Shown: positions 17,759-25,962 of the stretch, one piece after another | Position numbering within the stretch: position 1 is the stretch's first letter | How the letters are laid out: each line of letters begins with the position of its first letter | Assembly (NCBI GenBank): GCA_022822785.1 | Contig: JAJEAL010000085.1 | Coordinates: forward strand, 16,654 to 80,653 | Origin: Candidatus Poribacteria bacterium | GTDB lineage: Bacteria; Poribacteria; WGA-4E; PCPOR2b | DNA length: 64,000 nucleotides | Direction of reading: 5' to 3' | Notes under the pieces: model-generated | The model's database searches: none | What the model was told of the DNA's origin: nothing | The model's input: the letters and a program-made list of their open reading frames with translations, nothing else | Program-made: the position numbers and the translations under genes

Positions 17759-17880
17759 TTCAAATGCCTCATTATTTGTCTTAGGTAGATTGAATAGGAA
17801 GGACCTGTCTCTCCTAGTTTATGAAATCCGATTGAAGCGCAAATTCTCTTTGCTTCAAGCAGTGATCTAATATCGATCAT
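17755..17880 (-). CDS. 41-residue ORF, possibly the C-terminal remnant of a GNAT acetyltransferase
   Basis: ATG 17880 to TGA 17755-17757. The stop overlaps the GTG of the helicase-nuclease gene (GTGA), the arrangement of coupled genes. The text EAKRICASIGFHKLGETG resembles the end of GNAT enzymes, where an A-x-x-L/I-Y-x-x-x-GF block precedes the last strand (SIYLRQI). No acetyl-CoA-binding motif A is present and an in-frame stop lies just upstream. It is either a decayed acetyltransferase or a short leader peptide that helps translation of the large gene. The ribosome site is weak (AAGGA, 13 bases upstream). Confidence 0.4.
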   Translation of the reverse strand: MIDIRSLLEAKRICASIGFHKLGETGPSYSIYLRQIMRHLK

Positions 17881-17973
17881 TGACGTTTTTCAATCCTTTA
17901 TCCTTCAAAAACTAACTCACTGGCTCGATAAAGATACCACACCACAACGAAGATGTCAATCCTTGAAATTCGA

Positions 17974-18002
17974 TTGACCGGCTCTACAATCTTTGATATA
18001 CT
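17974..18002 (+). promoter_or_regulatory. sigma70-type promoter for the enolase-superfamily gene
   Basis: TTGACC at 17974-17979, a 17-base spacer and TATACT at 17997-18002 form a near-consensus promoter. The predicted start site near 18009 gives a leader of about 50 bases before ATG 18060, which carries AAGGAG. Confidence 0.7.
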
Positions 18003-18059
18003 GACACAGTTTAAGACACAGTTCCATTTACTTAAATCAATCTATTTAAGGAGTGGCGC

Positions 18060-19187
18060 ATGAAGATTGACAAGATTGAATCTTTTTTCATCGGTGGTGG
18101 TTATGTGGTCCGTATCCACACTGATAACGGTATAAGCGGCGTGGGTCAAACCGCTTGCTGGGGTTATCCTGAAGCGGTCGATAGAATCGTTGCGACCTTT
18201 GAAAAATACCTAATTGGCCAGAATCCTTTGCGTATTGAACACCACTGGCAGTATCTCTATCGCATGGGTCCGTTTCGTGGCACTGCCCTCTGCGGCGCGA
18301 TCAGTGCGGTGGATATCGCATTGTGGGACATCAAAGGAAAGCATTTTGGTGTGCCGGTATGGGAGTTGTTGGGAGGCAATTGTCGGGATAAAATTCGTCT
18401 ACATCTTATGGCTGGAGGATCGACGCCGGAGACGATGCTTCAGGCTGCGAAAGATGCGGTGGAGGAGGGGTTCACTGCGCTGAAGTTCGATCCGGTGGTC
18501 GGTGGTTATCAAGACATGGCGTTGGACCGTTTGGTTAAAACTGCTCGCGATTTGGTTGCAGCAGCACGGGAGGGTGGAGGCCCCGATCTCGATCTGATTG
18601 TCGAAGTCCACCGTAAGCTGACGCCGATGAACGGCATTGTTTTGGCGGAAGCGTTGACACCGTTTAATATCTACTTTCTAGAAGATCCCATCCAGATTGA
18701 CAGCATCGTATCGCAGGCGGAGCTCGCCAAACGGATGACCGTTCCTTTGGGGAATGGTGAACGCTTGACCACTATCTGGGAGTTCCGTGAACTACTCGCC
18801 GCCGGTGGACCTCAGTATGTTCGACCGGATGTGGCGTTGGCAGGGGGATTGACTCAGTGCAAGAAGATTGCAGCAATCGCCGAATCGTATCACAGCGCGG
18901 TTGTCACCCATAATTTCTTGGGACCATTGGTTACGACCGCTTCTTTGCACCTAGACGCAAGTATTCCTAACTTTATCACCCAAGAATACACCAAAGGCGA
19001 CGAATCGCCTAACAACGCGGTGTATAAAACCTGCTATCAGCGGGAGGGCGGTTATATTCCGATTCCCGAAGCACCGGGGCTCGGTGTGGAGTTGGATGAT
19101 AGTCTGATAGAGCAGAGGCCCTATCAGCCAATGAACACCGGTCAGACGCTGCTGCGGGAAGATGGTTCAGTCGCTTACGCTGTGTGA
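18060..19187 (+). CDS. mandelate racemase/muconate lactonizing enzyme family protein
   Basis: 375 residues of the enolase superfamily. The N-terminal capping domain (KIDKIESFFIGGG...) is followed by the barrel. A catalytic Lys region lies in TALKFDP (about 140), and metal ligands are supplied by VEVHRKL, FLEDPI and NGERL. The late THNFLGP block supplies a His as in sugar-acid dehydratases (galactonate or gluconate dehydratase group). The likely reaction is dehydration or epimerisation of a sugar acid after metal-assisted proton abstraction; the exact substrate is not readable. ATG 18060 follows AAGGAG. A HAD phosphatase gene converges on it 35 bases downstream. Confidence 0.92.
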   Translation: MKIDKIESFFIGGGYVVRIHTDNGISGVGQTACWGYPEAVDRIVATFEKYLIGQNPLRIEHHWQYLYRMGPFRGTALCGAISAVDIALWDIKGKHFGVPVWELLGGNCRDKIRLHLMAGGSTPETMLQAAKDAVEEGFTALKFDPVVGGYQDMALDRLVKTARDLVAAAREGGGPDLDLIVEVHRKLTPMNGIVLAEALTPFNIYFLEDPIQIDSIVSQAELAKRMTVPLGNGERLTTIWEFRELLAAGGPQYVRPDVALAGGLTQCKKIAAIAESYHSAVVTHNFLGPLVTTASLHLDASIPNFITQEYTKGDESPNNAVYKTCYQREGGYIPIPEAPGLGVELDDSLIEQRPYQPMNTGQTLLREDGSVAYAV

Positions 19188-19221
19188 TAGACGAGGGGGC
19201 AAGGTAGAGTACAACTCACCC

Positions 19222-19929
19222 TCAATTCGGTTTCACGCTTAACAGATTGGGCAACACATGTAAGGTCTGGATGGTCTCTCTCCACCGCCCAGTTTGCGTT
19301 CCATCCCGGTCTAGCAGAATTGGACGGATACCGGCAGCATGTGCGCCCATGATATCTGCCTCGAAAGAGTCTCCGATATGAACCGCTTCTTCCGCAGTTA
19401 CACCAATAGCACTCAAAGCGTATTCAAAGATAGCTGCGTCCGGCTTCGCGCTCCGTACCCGCTGGTCATGGGAGGCAACGACCACATCAAAATACGGGGC
19501 AAGGCCAAGCTCTTCAACCATGGCGTGTAGGGGCGTATCCCAGTTGGAAATGATTCCCATCTTTAGGTCCATTTGCTGCAATTGGTCCAGCGTTGGCAAG
19601 ACATCTTCATAAAGGGTGGCGTTGTTACGCGAAAACAGGGCATGTTCGTATTGCAAGACCTCCCACGCAATCTGCTCTACATGCTCACGCACTCCCAACT
19701 TTTTAAGAATAGCGCAGCAGGCGTCAAGTTGCCTGAATATCGTATCCCGTATATTATTTGTCGGTTTTGAGGCTTCATACGCTTCGGTCAGAATTGCTCG
19801 GGCTTCGTCGTAGGCAGACCAATCCAAACGCAGTTGATACCGATTAGCAATCTTGCGGATGGTTATATGGAGTGGTTGTGTCCAAAAGATAAGCGTGGCA
19901 AAGAAATCGAAAAAAACAGTTTTTGTCAT
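19222..19929 (-). CDS. HAD-superfamily hydrolase, subfamily IA
   Basis: 235 residues from ATG 19929 (AAGGA lies about ten bases upstream; the frame also opens with TTG 19932). Motif I is FFDFFATL with the nucleophilic Asp, motif II is ISNWD, motif III Lys lies in SAKPDAAIF, and motif IV is HIGDSFEADIMGA. The cap region of about 80 helical residues sits between motifs I and II as in subfamily IA. Such proteins remove phosphate from sugar phosphates or nucleotides. The neighbouring sugar-acid genes suggest a carbohydrate intermediate, but the gene is transcribed in the opposite direction. Confidence 0.9.
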   Translation of the reverse strand: MTKTVFFDFFATLIFWTQPLHITIRKIANRYQLRLDWSAYDEARAILTEAYEASKPTNNIRDTIFRQLDACCAILKKLGVREHVEQIAWEVLQYEHALFSRNNATLYEDVLPTLDQLQQMDLKMGIISNWDTPLHAMVEELGLAPYFDVVVASHDQRVRSAKPDAAIFEYALSAIGVTAEEAVHIGDSFEADIMGAHAAGIRPILLDRDGTQTGRWRETIQTLHVLPNLLSVKPN

Positions 19930-20066
19930 CAAGTTTCCTTATCATACTGACGCGATTTGGTTTCTATATCATTTACTTTTCGACAGCTAAACCCTGAAAA
20001 GGTTTACAGCCTTTTTCAAGGTTCGACGATCAAGTTATTTAAGCTGTTCAGTCAAGGAGGTTTCCT

Positions 20067-21416
20067 ATGATACCGTGGATCTTTACCCATAGCCCACTCG
20101 AACATTGGCTGCCCGATTACCGGCGGACATTCGACGCTTGGGAGGATGGGGGTGTGCGCGGAATTGTGTTCGGTTATCTACGGTTCACGCAAGATGATGG
20201 CACATCAATTCCCACTTTTGTTCCTGATCCGGAGGTGTACAAATCGTTCGGGGTGAGGCCTCCACCGGAGGCGCCGCGCGACGTGGAGAAAGAAAAGCAA
20301 TTGCACGCCATGTTAGATGACGCTGCCTCACGTGATTGGCATATTATGACCTTTAGTGTTCCCGGCGGCGGTGGGGCACGACCGTTAGAAGAAGACCCTT
20401 ACGGCGCGGTGGGGTTCGCTGCTAGCGTTCAAGACACGATGAACGCCTATCCTCAAGCGCACGGTGTTATCATAGACGGTCCTGGGGAGCAGCATTATGA
20501 ACTAGCCTTCCACCACGGCGGGGAGCTGCTCGAAATCCGTGAACATGAGCGGCATCGTTTCGCGGCTTTAGGAAAGGATATTGATCGCTTGGAGCGGGGT
20601 ATCGCACACTTACGGGAACGGCTTCACAACCTGACGCCATCTCTGGTACGGTATCATGCGCCGGGTGGGATGCTAGCAGCGTTAACACTGTTTGATATCA
20701 ATGAGGATGTACTTTACTGGTTGCGGACCCGTCAGGAAACTGCGTTGGGTTACATGCAGGCTGTACGCACCCAACTCGACCAGTTGGATCGTAAGGTGGA
20801 ATTGGGCGGCATCCCACGCACGGCGACCTTTTCGTCGCTTACCGGACAGAACTATCAACAGATGGCGTCGCTTTTCGACTACATCTTCCCCAAGCACTAC
20901 TTCTGGCACCGGGGGTTCGATGGGATGTATGGAACAATTGCGCGTTGGGTACAAAAGCTTTCTGAGTGGAATCCCACGCTGACGGAAGAGGATTGCTTTG
21001 CGGTGGTAACGTCGCTATTTGGAATTGAACTGCCGGGGATTCAGTCATTAATGGATATGGAATTGGGGTTTCCGGAGGAGTTCTTCTCGGAGGTTGTGTG
21101 GAGCGAAACCCAACGTGCACTGGAGGCTATCGGGGACGATGATAAAGTCGTCGCTTGGGTATCTACGGGACGTAGCCCACATGCCGGCGATGCGATGACC
21201 GCAAGAGACCTTCACAACATCTTGACGACCTCCGAGCGTGCGGGATTGAAACGATTTCTCTTTCACCCGGATCCAGATCTCGGTGCGGCGGAATGGCGAG
21301 TGATTTCGGGATTATGCGGGAATCTATGGAAAGAAGACCTGAGTGGATATTGGCCCTCCGACACCCAGAAACCAGATTCGTTCAGTGGCGGTAGAAAGCC
21401 GCCCCGTTCAGAGTGA
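20067..21416 (+). CDS. uncharacterised 449-residue protein
   Basis: I do not recognise a family. The protein starts WIFTHSPLEHWLPDYRR and has an alternating strand/helix pattern compatible with a TIM barrel: strand-like stretches are GIVFGYLRF, WHIMTFSVPGG, GVIIDGPG and YIFPKHYFWHRGF. Many acidic and aromatic residues near these strand ends (DGPGEQHYEL, KHYFWHRGFDGMYG) look like a carbohydrate-binding cleft, so a glycosidase-like fold is an inference. No signal peptide is seen. AAGGAGGTTTCCT precedes the ATG. It is followed by a hairpin and a Gfo/Idh/MocA gene, fitting a sugar-processing cassette. Confidence 0.7.
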   Translation: MIPWIFTHSPLEHWLPDYRRTFDAWEDGGVRGIVFGYLRFTQDDGTSIPTFVPDPEVYKSFGVRPPPEAPRDVEKEKQLHAMLDDAASRDWHIMTFSVPGGGGARPLEEDPYGAVGFAASVQDTMNAYPQAHGVIIDGPGEQHYELAFHHGGELLEIREHERHRFAALGKDIDRLERGIAHLRERLHNLTPSLVRYHAPGGMLAALTLFDINEDVLYWLRTRQETALGYMQAVRTQLDQLDRKVELGGIPRTATFSSLTGQNYQQMASLFDYIFPKHYFWHRGFDGMYGTIARWVQKLSEWNPTLTEEDCFAVVTSLFGIELPGIQSLMDMELGFPEEFFSEVVWSETQRALEAIGDDDKVVAWVSTGRSPHAGDAMTARDLHNILTTSERAGLKRFLFHPDPDLGAAEWRVISGLCGNLWKEDLSGYWPSDTQKPDSFSGGRKPPRSE

Positions 21417-21425
21417 GCGGTACAA

Positions 21426-21472
21426 AGAAACCGAGTAGTAAGGAACAACGATCGTCGTTCCCTACGGTTTCT
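21426..21472 (+). terminator. long stem-loop after the 449-residue protein gene
   Basis: AGAAACCG (21426-21433) pairs with CGGTTTCT (21465-21472), TAG with CTA and GGAAC with GTTCC, closing around ACGATCGT. It lies ten bases after the stop at 21416. A short T-rich stretch follows but no strict U-tract, so termination may be partial, allowing read-through into the Gfo/Idh/MocA gene. Confidence 0.45.
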
Positions 21473-21530
21473 CTGAACAGCCTTTCTATTCACATTAATC
21501 TCCATATTTTTTGGACAAAGGAGTTGTATT

Positions 21531-22625
21531 TTGCGGACAAAAAAATATAGAGTTGCCGTTGTTGGAGGAGCAGGGACTTGGGGCAATAGGTATCTACACG
21601 CTTATGCCAACCATCCAGCCTGCGAAATCGTCGCACTAGTTGACCGCGCCAAAGACCGCCGAGGGGTTTTCGCCGATCGATACGGGATTGAAACCCTTTT
21701 TGATACGCTAGATGAGCTGTTAGATAGAGAAGTTCCTGACATCGTTTCGGCGATTCTTCCGACATCGCACAACCCCGATACAGTAATAGCGTGCGCCGAG
21801 GCTGGCGTCAAAGTAGTTTCATGCGAAAAACCGATATCGGTTGAGCTATCCCAAGCAGATGCGATGGTGCGTATTAGCCGTGAACACGGCACCGTTTTCG
21901 CCTGCGGAAGCGTCTATACGGGAATTCCATATCTGCTAGAGACGATTGATTGGATTGGAGCTGGACATATCGGCACACTGACTGGCGCTGCTATTCCGAC
22001 CGGGTTGCCACGGGAGGTGTCGGGCGGCGGATGCGTTCAACTGACCTTGCTACGATTGCTCACCGGTATGGAGGTAGAATGGGTCGAAGGTTGGGCGTTA
22101 CCGCCGGACTCTGACTGGATGCCGCCTGTTGATATTTCGGCGTCGGAGATTGATTGCCCTGCCTACGGACGCCTAGGATTGTCCGGCGGCATTGTTTGTG
22201 AGATTCCTATACCACCAAGTGGACGGGGCGGTGCCTGTCCGGTCACAGTTACGGGAGCAAATGGGCAGATATGGATAACTGCTTCGGGACCTGTGATTAT
22301 CCAAGGGAGTGGTGCAGCTTCTACCCCTGTCTATCCCGACTTTCTTGACACTCCTGCGCCTGATGACTTCTTTACACGGCGGATTGAGTGGCTTATGCAG
22401 GCGCATGATACGGGGCAGGATGTTTTAGACAGTGGGCATGGCTACCGCCAAGCGTTGGAAATCGCAATTGCGCTAAAGCAATCTGCTCAGTGTGGGCACC
22501 GCCGCATCTCTCTGCCGTTGGCAGATCGCTCATCACGGATAGTCCCGCATCCCTATCGACTGTTGGGTGGTGATGTGGCAGGTTGGGAGAGCATTGGTTA
22601 TCAGGGACCGCCAAACGCTGAGTAA
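21531..22625 (+). CDS. Gfo/Idh/MocA family oxidoreductase
   Basis: 364 residues. The N-terminal Rossmann fold has a VVGGAGTWGNRY dinucleotide loop, and the signature CEKPISVE supplies the EKP Lys near residue 104. The C-terminal half is the substrate-binding domain. Family members oxidise or reduce sugars, inositols or their acids with NAD(P). The start is a TTG at 21531, chosen because AAGGAG lies about eight bases upstream and no ATG occurs nearby. It probably works with the 449-residue protein upstream. It is not closely similar to the three other family members in the window. Confidence 0.9.
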   Translation: MRTKKYRVAVVGGAGTWGNRYLHAYANHPACEIVALVDRAKDRRGVFADRYGIETLFDTLDELLDREVPDIVSAILPTSHNPDTVIACAEAGVKVVSCEKPISVELSQADAMVRISREHGTVFACGSVYTGIPYLLETIDWIGAGHIGTLTGAAIPTGLPREVSGGGCVQLTLLRLLTGMEVEWVEGWALPPDSDWMPPVDISASEIDCPAYGRLGLSGGIVCEIPIPPSGRGGACPVTVTGANGQIWITASGPVIIQGSGAASTPVYPDFLDTPAPDDFFTRRIEWLMQAHDTGQDVLDSGHGYRQALEIAIALKQSAQCGHRRISLPLADRSSRIVPHPYRLLGGDVAGWESIGYQGPPNAE

Positions 22626-22745
22626 AATACGTGTTGGATTTTACGATATCTGTGAGATTTTATATGTACTATATACTTGTCGCCCCGTTAGAGCTATGTT
22701 GGTTTATTGAACTGAGAACTTTTACTTCTGAAGGAGATACAAACA

Positions 22746-23336
22746 GTGGAAGCATTTAAGGAACATGTTGGACTTGCAGCACCGTTGAATCGGTTGAATG
22801 TAGACACAGATCAGATTATTCCGAAGCAGTTTCTCAAACGGATTGAGCGCACCGGCTTTGGGGAGTTTCTGTTTTACGATTGGCGTTTTCAGGACAATGG
22901 GGAGCCTAATCCGGAGTTTGTCCTGAATGACCCTCGTTATCAGGCAGCGAGTATTTTGGTTGCCGGGGCGAATTTTGGCTGTGGTAGTTCGCGGGAACAT
23001 GCACCGTGGGCGTTGCAACAGTATGGGTTCAAGGCGGTTATCGCACCTTCATTTGCCGATATCTTTCGTAACAACTGCTACAAAAATGGTCTCCTGCCTA
23101 TTATCCTACCGGCCGATGTGAACGCGGACCTATTGAAGCAGATTGAAGCACAGGAAGGGTACAAGTTGATGATCGATTTGGAAGCACAGCAGGTCGTTCA
23201 GCCTGATGGCACGTCGCATCCCTTCGAGATTGGCGACTTTGAGAAACATTGTTTATTGAATGGTTTGGATGAAGTCGGTTGGACGCTGCAGTTTGATGAG
23301 AAGATTTCAGCGTATGAAAGACGAACTGGAGCTTAG
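22746..23336 (+). CDS. leuD: 3-isopropylmalate dehydratase small subunit
   Basis: 196 residues, the full length for LeuD, which with LeuC isomerises 2-isopropylmalate to 3-isopropylmalate in leucine synthesis. Conserved blocks: [32 protein letters not shown] (the substrate loop) and [17 protein letters not shown]. The start is GTG 22746 with AAGGAG ten bases upstream. No leuC, leuB or leuA is in the window, so the subunit gene is separated from its partners or they lie elsewhere. The next gene is copA, 73 bases on, with no metabolic link. Confidence 0.95.
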   Translation: MEAFKEHVGLAAPLNRLNVDTDQIIPKQFLKRIERTGFGEFLFYDWRFQDNGEPNPEFVLNDPRYQAASILVAGANFGCGSSREHAPWALQQYGFKAVIAPSFADIFRNNCYKNGLLPIILPADVNADLLKQIEAQEGYKLMIDLEAQQVVQPDGTSHPFEIGDFEKHCLLNGLDEVGWTLQFDEKISAYERRTGA

Positions 23337-23409
23337 TGCAACTCGATCGATGAGATAATCAAAGCTGGTGGCGTGTTAATCCCCCGTCGGCACATAGGAG
23401 GAGATTATT

Positions 23410-25920
23410 ATGGCTGAGAAACAGGTCACACTGCCTATAATAGGGATGCACTGTACGAACTGCTCGGAAACCATCGCACGCGAGTTAGGTAAACTAGACG
23501 GTGTGGGAACGGCAAACGTCAACTATGCCACAGAGAAAGCAATAGTCACTTTCAATTCTTCTGTACTGGATGAGGGTGTCATCATTGAAAGAATTACAGA
23601 CATCGGTTACGAGGTAGCAACAAGCGAGATTGAGTTGCCCATCACAGGGATGAACTGTGTCAACTGTGCATCGAGCGTCGAAAAAGCACTTAACCGGCTG
23701 CAGCCGGGAGTCGTCTCTGTGAACGTAAATTTCGCCACGGAGAAGGCACATATAGCGTACCTCCCCGGTCAGGTGACCCACACCGACTTTATTGCCGCGA
23801 TTGAAGAGGCAGGTTACGGTGTTATCGAATCAGAACCCGACCAACTGGTTGATGCTGAACAGGCTGCCCGCGAACAGGAGATTCACGATCAGACGCGCAA
23901 GTTCTGGACTGGCGTTGCTTTTTCTCTTCCTCTCTTCCTTTTTAGCATGGCGCGTGACTTTTCGCTGCTGGGTACCTGGTCTGATGCCCTGTGGGGCAAT
24001 TGGCTGATGCTTGTTCTGGCGACACCGGTGCAATTTTATGTCGGATGGGACTATTACACGGGTGGCTTCAAAGCACTACGCAACGGTGCCGCTAATATGG
24101 ATGTGCTGGTTGCGATGGGCTCGTCCGCTGCTTTTTTGTACAGTTTACCTGTCACCATTGCGTTGACACTAGGCAACACGGCTCTGGGCAGCCACGTCTA
24201 TTTTGAAACCGCAGCAGTCATCATTACGCTTATCAAACTCGGCAAACTACTGGAAGCTCGTGCGAAAGATCAGACGGGGGCTGCGATCAAAAAGTTGATG
24301 GGACTACAAGCAAAGACAGCACGTGTAACGCGTAATGGACAAGAGATTGACATTCCGATTGAGCAAGTAGCCGTCGGCGATGTGGTCATCGTGCGTCCGG
24401 GGGAGCGGATTCCGGTTGACGGGGTTATTATCGAGGGGCATTCGACCGTCGATGAGAGTATGCTTACCGGGGAAAGTGTGCCGGTAGATAAGGGGCAGGG
24501 CGATACGGTGATTGGTGCGACTATCAACAAACAGGGAAGGCTAAAGTTTGAAGCGCACAAAGTCGGTGCAGAGACCGCACTCGCACAGATTGTTCGACTT
24601 GTCCAAGAAGCACAAGGGAGCAAAGCACCAATTCAGCGTCTCGCCGATCGGGTGGCGAGTATCTTTGTGCCTGCTGTCATTGCGATTGCCACTTTTACGC
24701 TACTGGCTTGGTGGGTTGTCGCGGACGCTGGTTTTACGCCATCAATGATTCGGATGGTAGCGGTATTGGTTATCGCTTGCCCTTGCACACTTGGGCTCGC
24801 CACACCGACCGCCATCATGGTCGGCACAAGCAAGGGGGCAGCGCAGGGCATCCTTTTCAAGGACAGTAAGGCACTTGAACTCGCGCATTCGCTCAAGGTA
24901 GTTATCCTTGATAAGACCGGCACGATTACGGCGGGTGAGCCATCGGTAACGGACGTAGTGGCTGCGGCGGAGGGCACCTCACACTTTATTACCCAGGTGT
25001 CAGATGATGAGGGAGACAAGGAAGAAGCTGCAATCCTATGGTTGGCTGCCTCGGCAGAGCGGGGGAGCGAACACCCAATCGGTGAAGCCATCGTACGGTC
25101 GGCGCAGGCGCGTGGGTTGCCCCCGGTAGAACCTTCCGAGTTCAAAGCGTTAGCTGGACACGGTGTTATCGCTCAGGTCAAAGGATATCAGATCGCCTTG
25201 GGCAATCTCAAGATGATGAACGAGCGGCATGTTGAGCTCAGCGGTTTGGAAGCCGAAGCTGCAAAATTGCAGGCAGGTGCGAAAAGCGTAATCTGGGTCG
25301 CTGTTAATGGTAAAGCGGTTGGCTTGATTGGTGTAGCGGACACCATCAAACCCGGTTCCAAGGAGGCAATCGCTCAGATGCACCGTCTGGGTTTGCAAGT
25401 GGTGATGGTTACCGGCGATAATCGTGCTACGGCAGAAAGTATTGGTAATACTCTCGGAATTGACCACATCCTCTCCGAAATCCTGCCGGAGGATAAGGCG
25501 TCGGAAGTAAAAAAACTACAACTGGAAATGAAGCAGCAGTCTCAATCTATTGGATGTGTGGCAATGGTCGGAGACGGAATCAACGACGCACCGGCGTTGG
25601 CTCAAGCGGATGTGGGTATCGCTATTGGCACAGGTACAGATGTCGCGATGGAGGCGGCTGATGTTACCTTGATGCGCGGAGATCTCCGGTCTGTGCCGGA
25701 AGCGATTGCACTTAGCAAAGCGACTATGCGCGTTATCAGACAAAACTTGTTCTGGGCTTTCTTCTACAATGTTCTTCTCATCCCGGTAGCAGCGGGTGTG
25801 CTGCACCCGTTTACCTTCTTACCAATGATGCTGCGCGCCCTGCATCCGGTCCTAGCTGCCTTCGCTATGGCTTTTAGTAGTGTGACCGTCGTTGCCAACA
25901 GTTTGCGTATCCGAAAGTAA
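23410..25920 (+). CDS. copA: copper-translocating P1B-type ATPase
   Basis: 836 residues. Two N-terminal heavy-metal-associated domains carry GMHCTNC (about 13-19) and GMNCVNC (about 81-87). The membrane part has eight predicted segments with the CPC metal site in [11 protein letters not shown]. The catalytic parts are TGES (actuator), DKTGTIT (phosphorylated Asp), SEHPIGEAI (the HP motif) and [11 protein letters not shown]. This signature set, especially CPC with tandem CxxC domains, fits Cu(I) export across the inner membrane. AGGAGGAG precedes the ATG. No copper chaperone or CueR/CopY regulator is adjacent. Confidence 0.95.
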   Translation: MAEKQVTLPIIGMHCTNCSETIARELGKLDGVGTANVNYATEKAIVTFNSSVLDEGVIIERITDIGYEVATSEIELPITGMNCVNCASSVEKALNRLQPGVVSVNVNFATEKAHIAYLPGQVTHTDFIAAIEEAGYGVIESEPDQLVDAEQAAREQEIHDQTRKFWTGVAFSLPLFLFSMARDFSLLGTWSDALWGNWLMLVLATPVQFYVGWDYYTGGFKALRNGAANMDVLVAMGSSAAFLYSLPVTIALTLGNTALGSHVYFETAAVIITLIKLGKLLEARAKDQTGAAIKKLMGLQAKTARVTRNGQEIDIPIEQVAVGDVVIVRPGERIPVDGVIIEGHSTVDESMLTGESVPVDKGQGDTVIGATINKQGRLKFEAHKVGAETALAQIVRLVQEAQGSKAPIQRLADRVASIFVPAVIAIATFTLLAWWVVADAGFTPSMIRMVAVLVIACPCTLGLATPTAIMVGTSKGAAQGILFKDSKALELAHSLKVVILDKTGTITAGEPSVTDVVAAAEGTSHFITQVSDDEGDKEEAAILWLAASAERGSEHPIGEAIVRSAQARGLPPVEPSEFKALAGHGVIAQVKGYQIALGNLKMMNERHVELSGLEAEAAKLQAGAKSVIWVAVNGKAVGLIGVADTIKPGSKEAIAQMHRLGLQVVMVTGDNRATAESIGNTLGIDHILSEILPEDKASEVKKLQLEMKQQSQSIGCVAMVGDGINDAPALAQADVGIAIGTGTDVAMEAADVTLMRGDLRSVPEAIALSKATMRVIRQNLFWAFFYNVLLIPVAAGVLHPFTFLPMMLRALHPVLAAFAMAFSSVTVVANSLRIRK

Positions 25921-25962
25921 TTGATTTAGGATTGTAAGCTTTGACTCCACGAGGAAATCGCC

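Noticed and set aside
24633..25145. 170-codon minus-strand frame inside copA
   Set aside because: copA covers it on the opposite strand with all catalytic motifs; the frame has no ribosome site.
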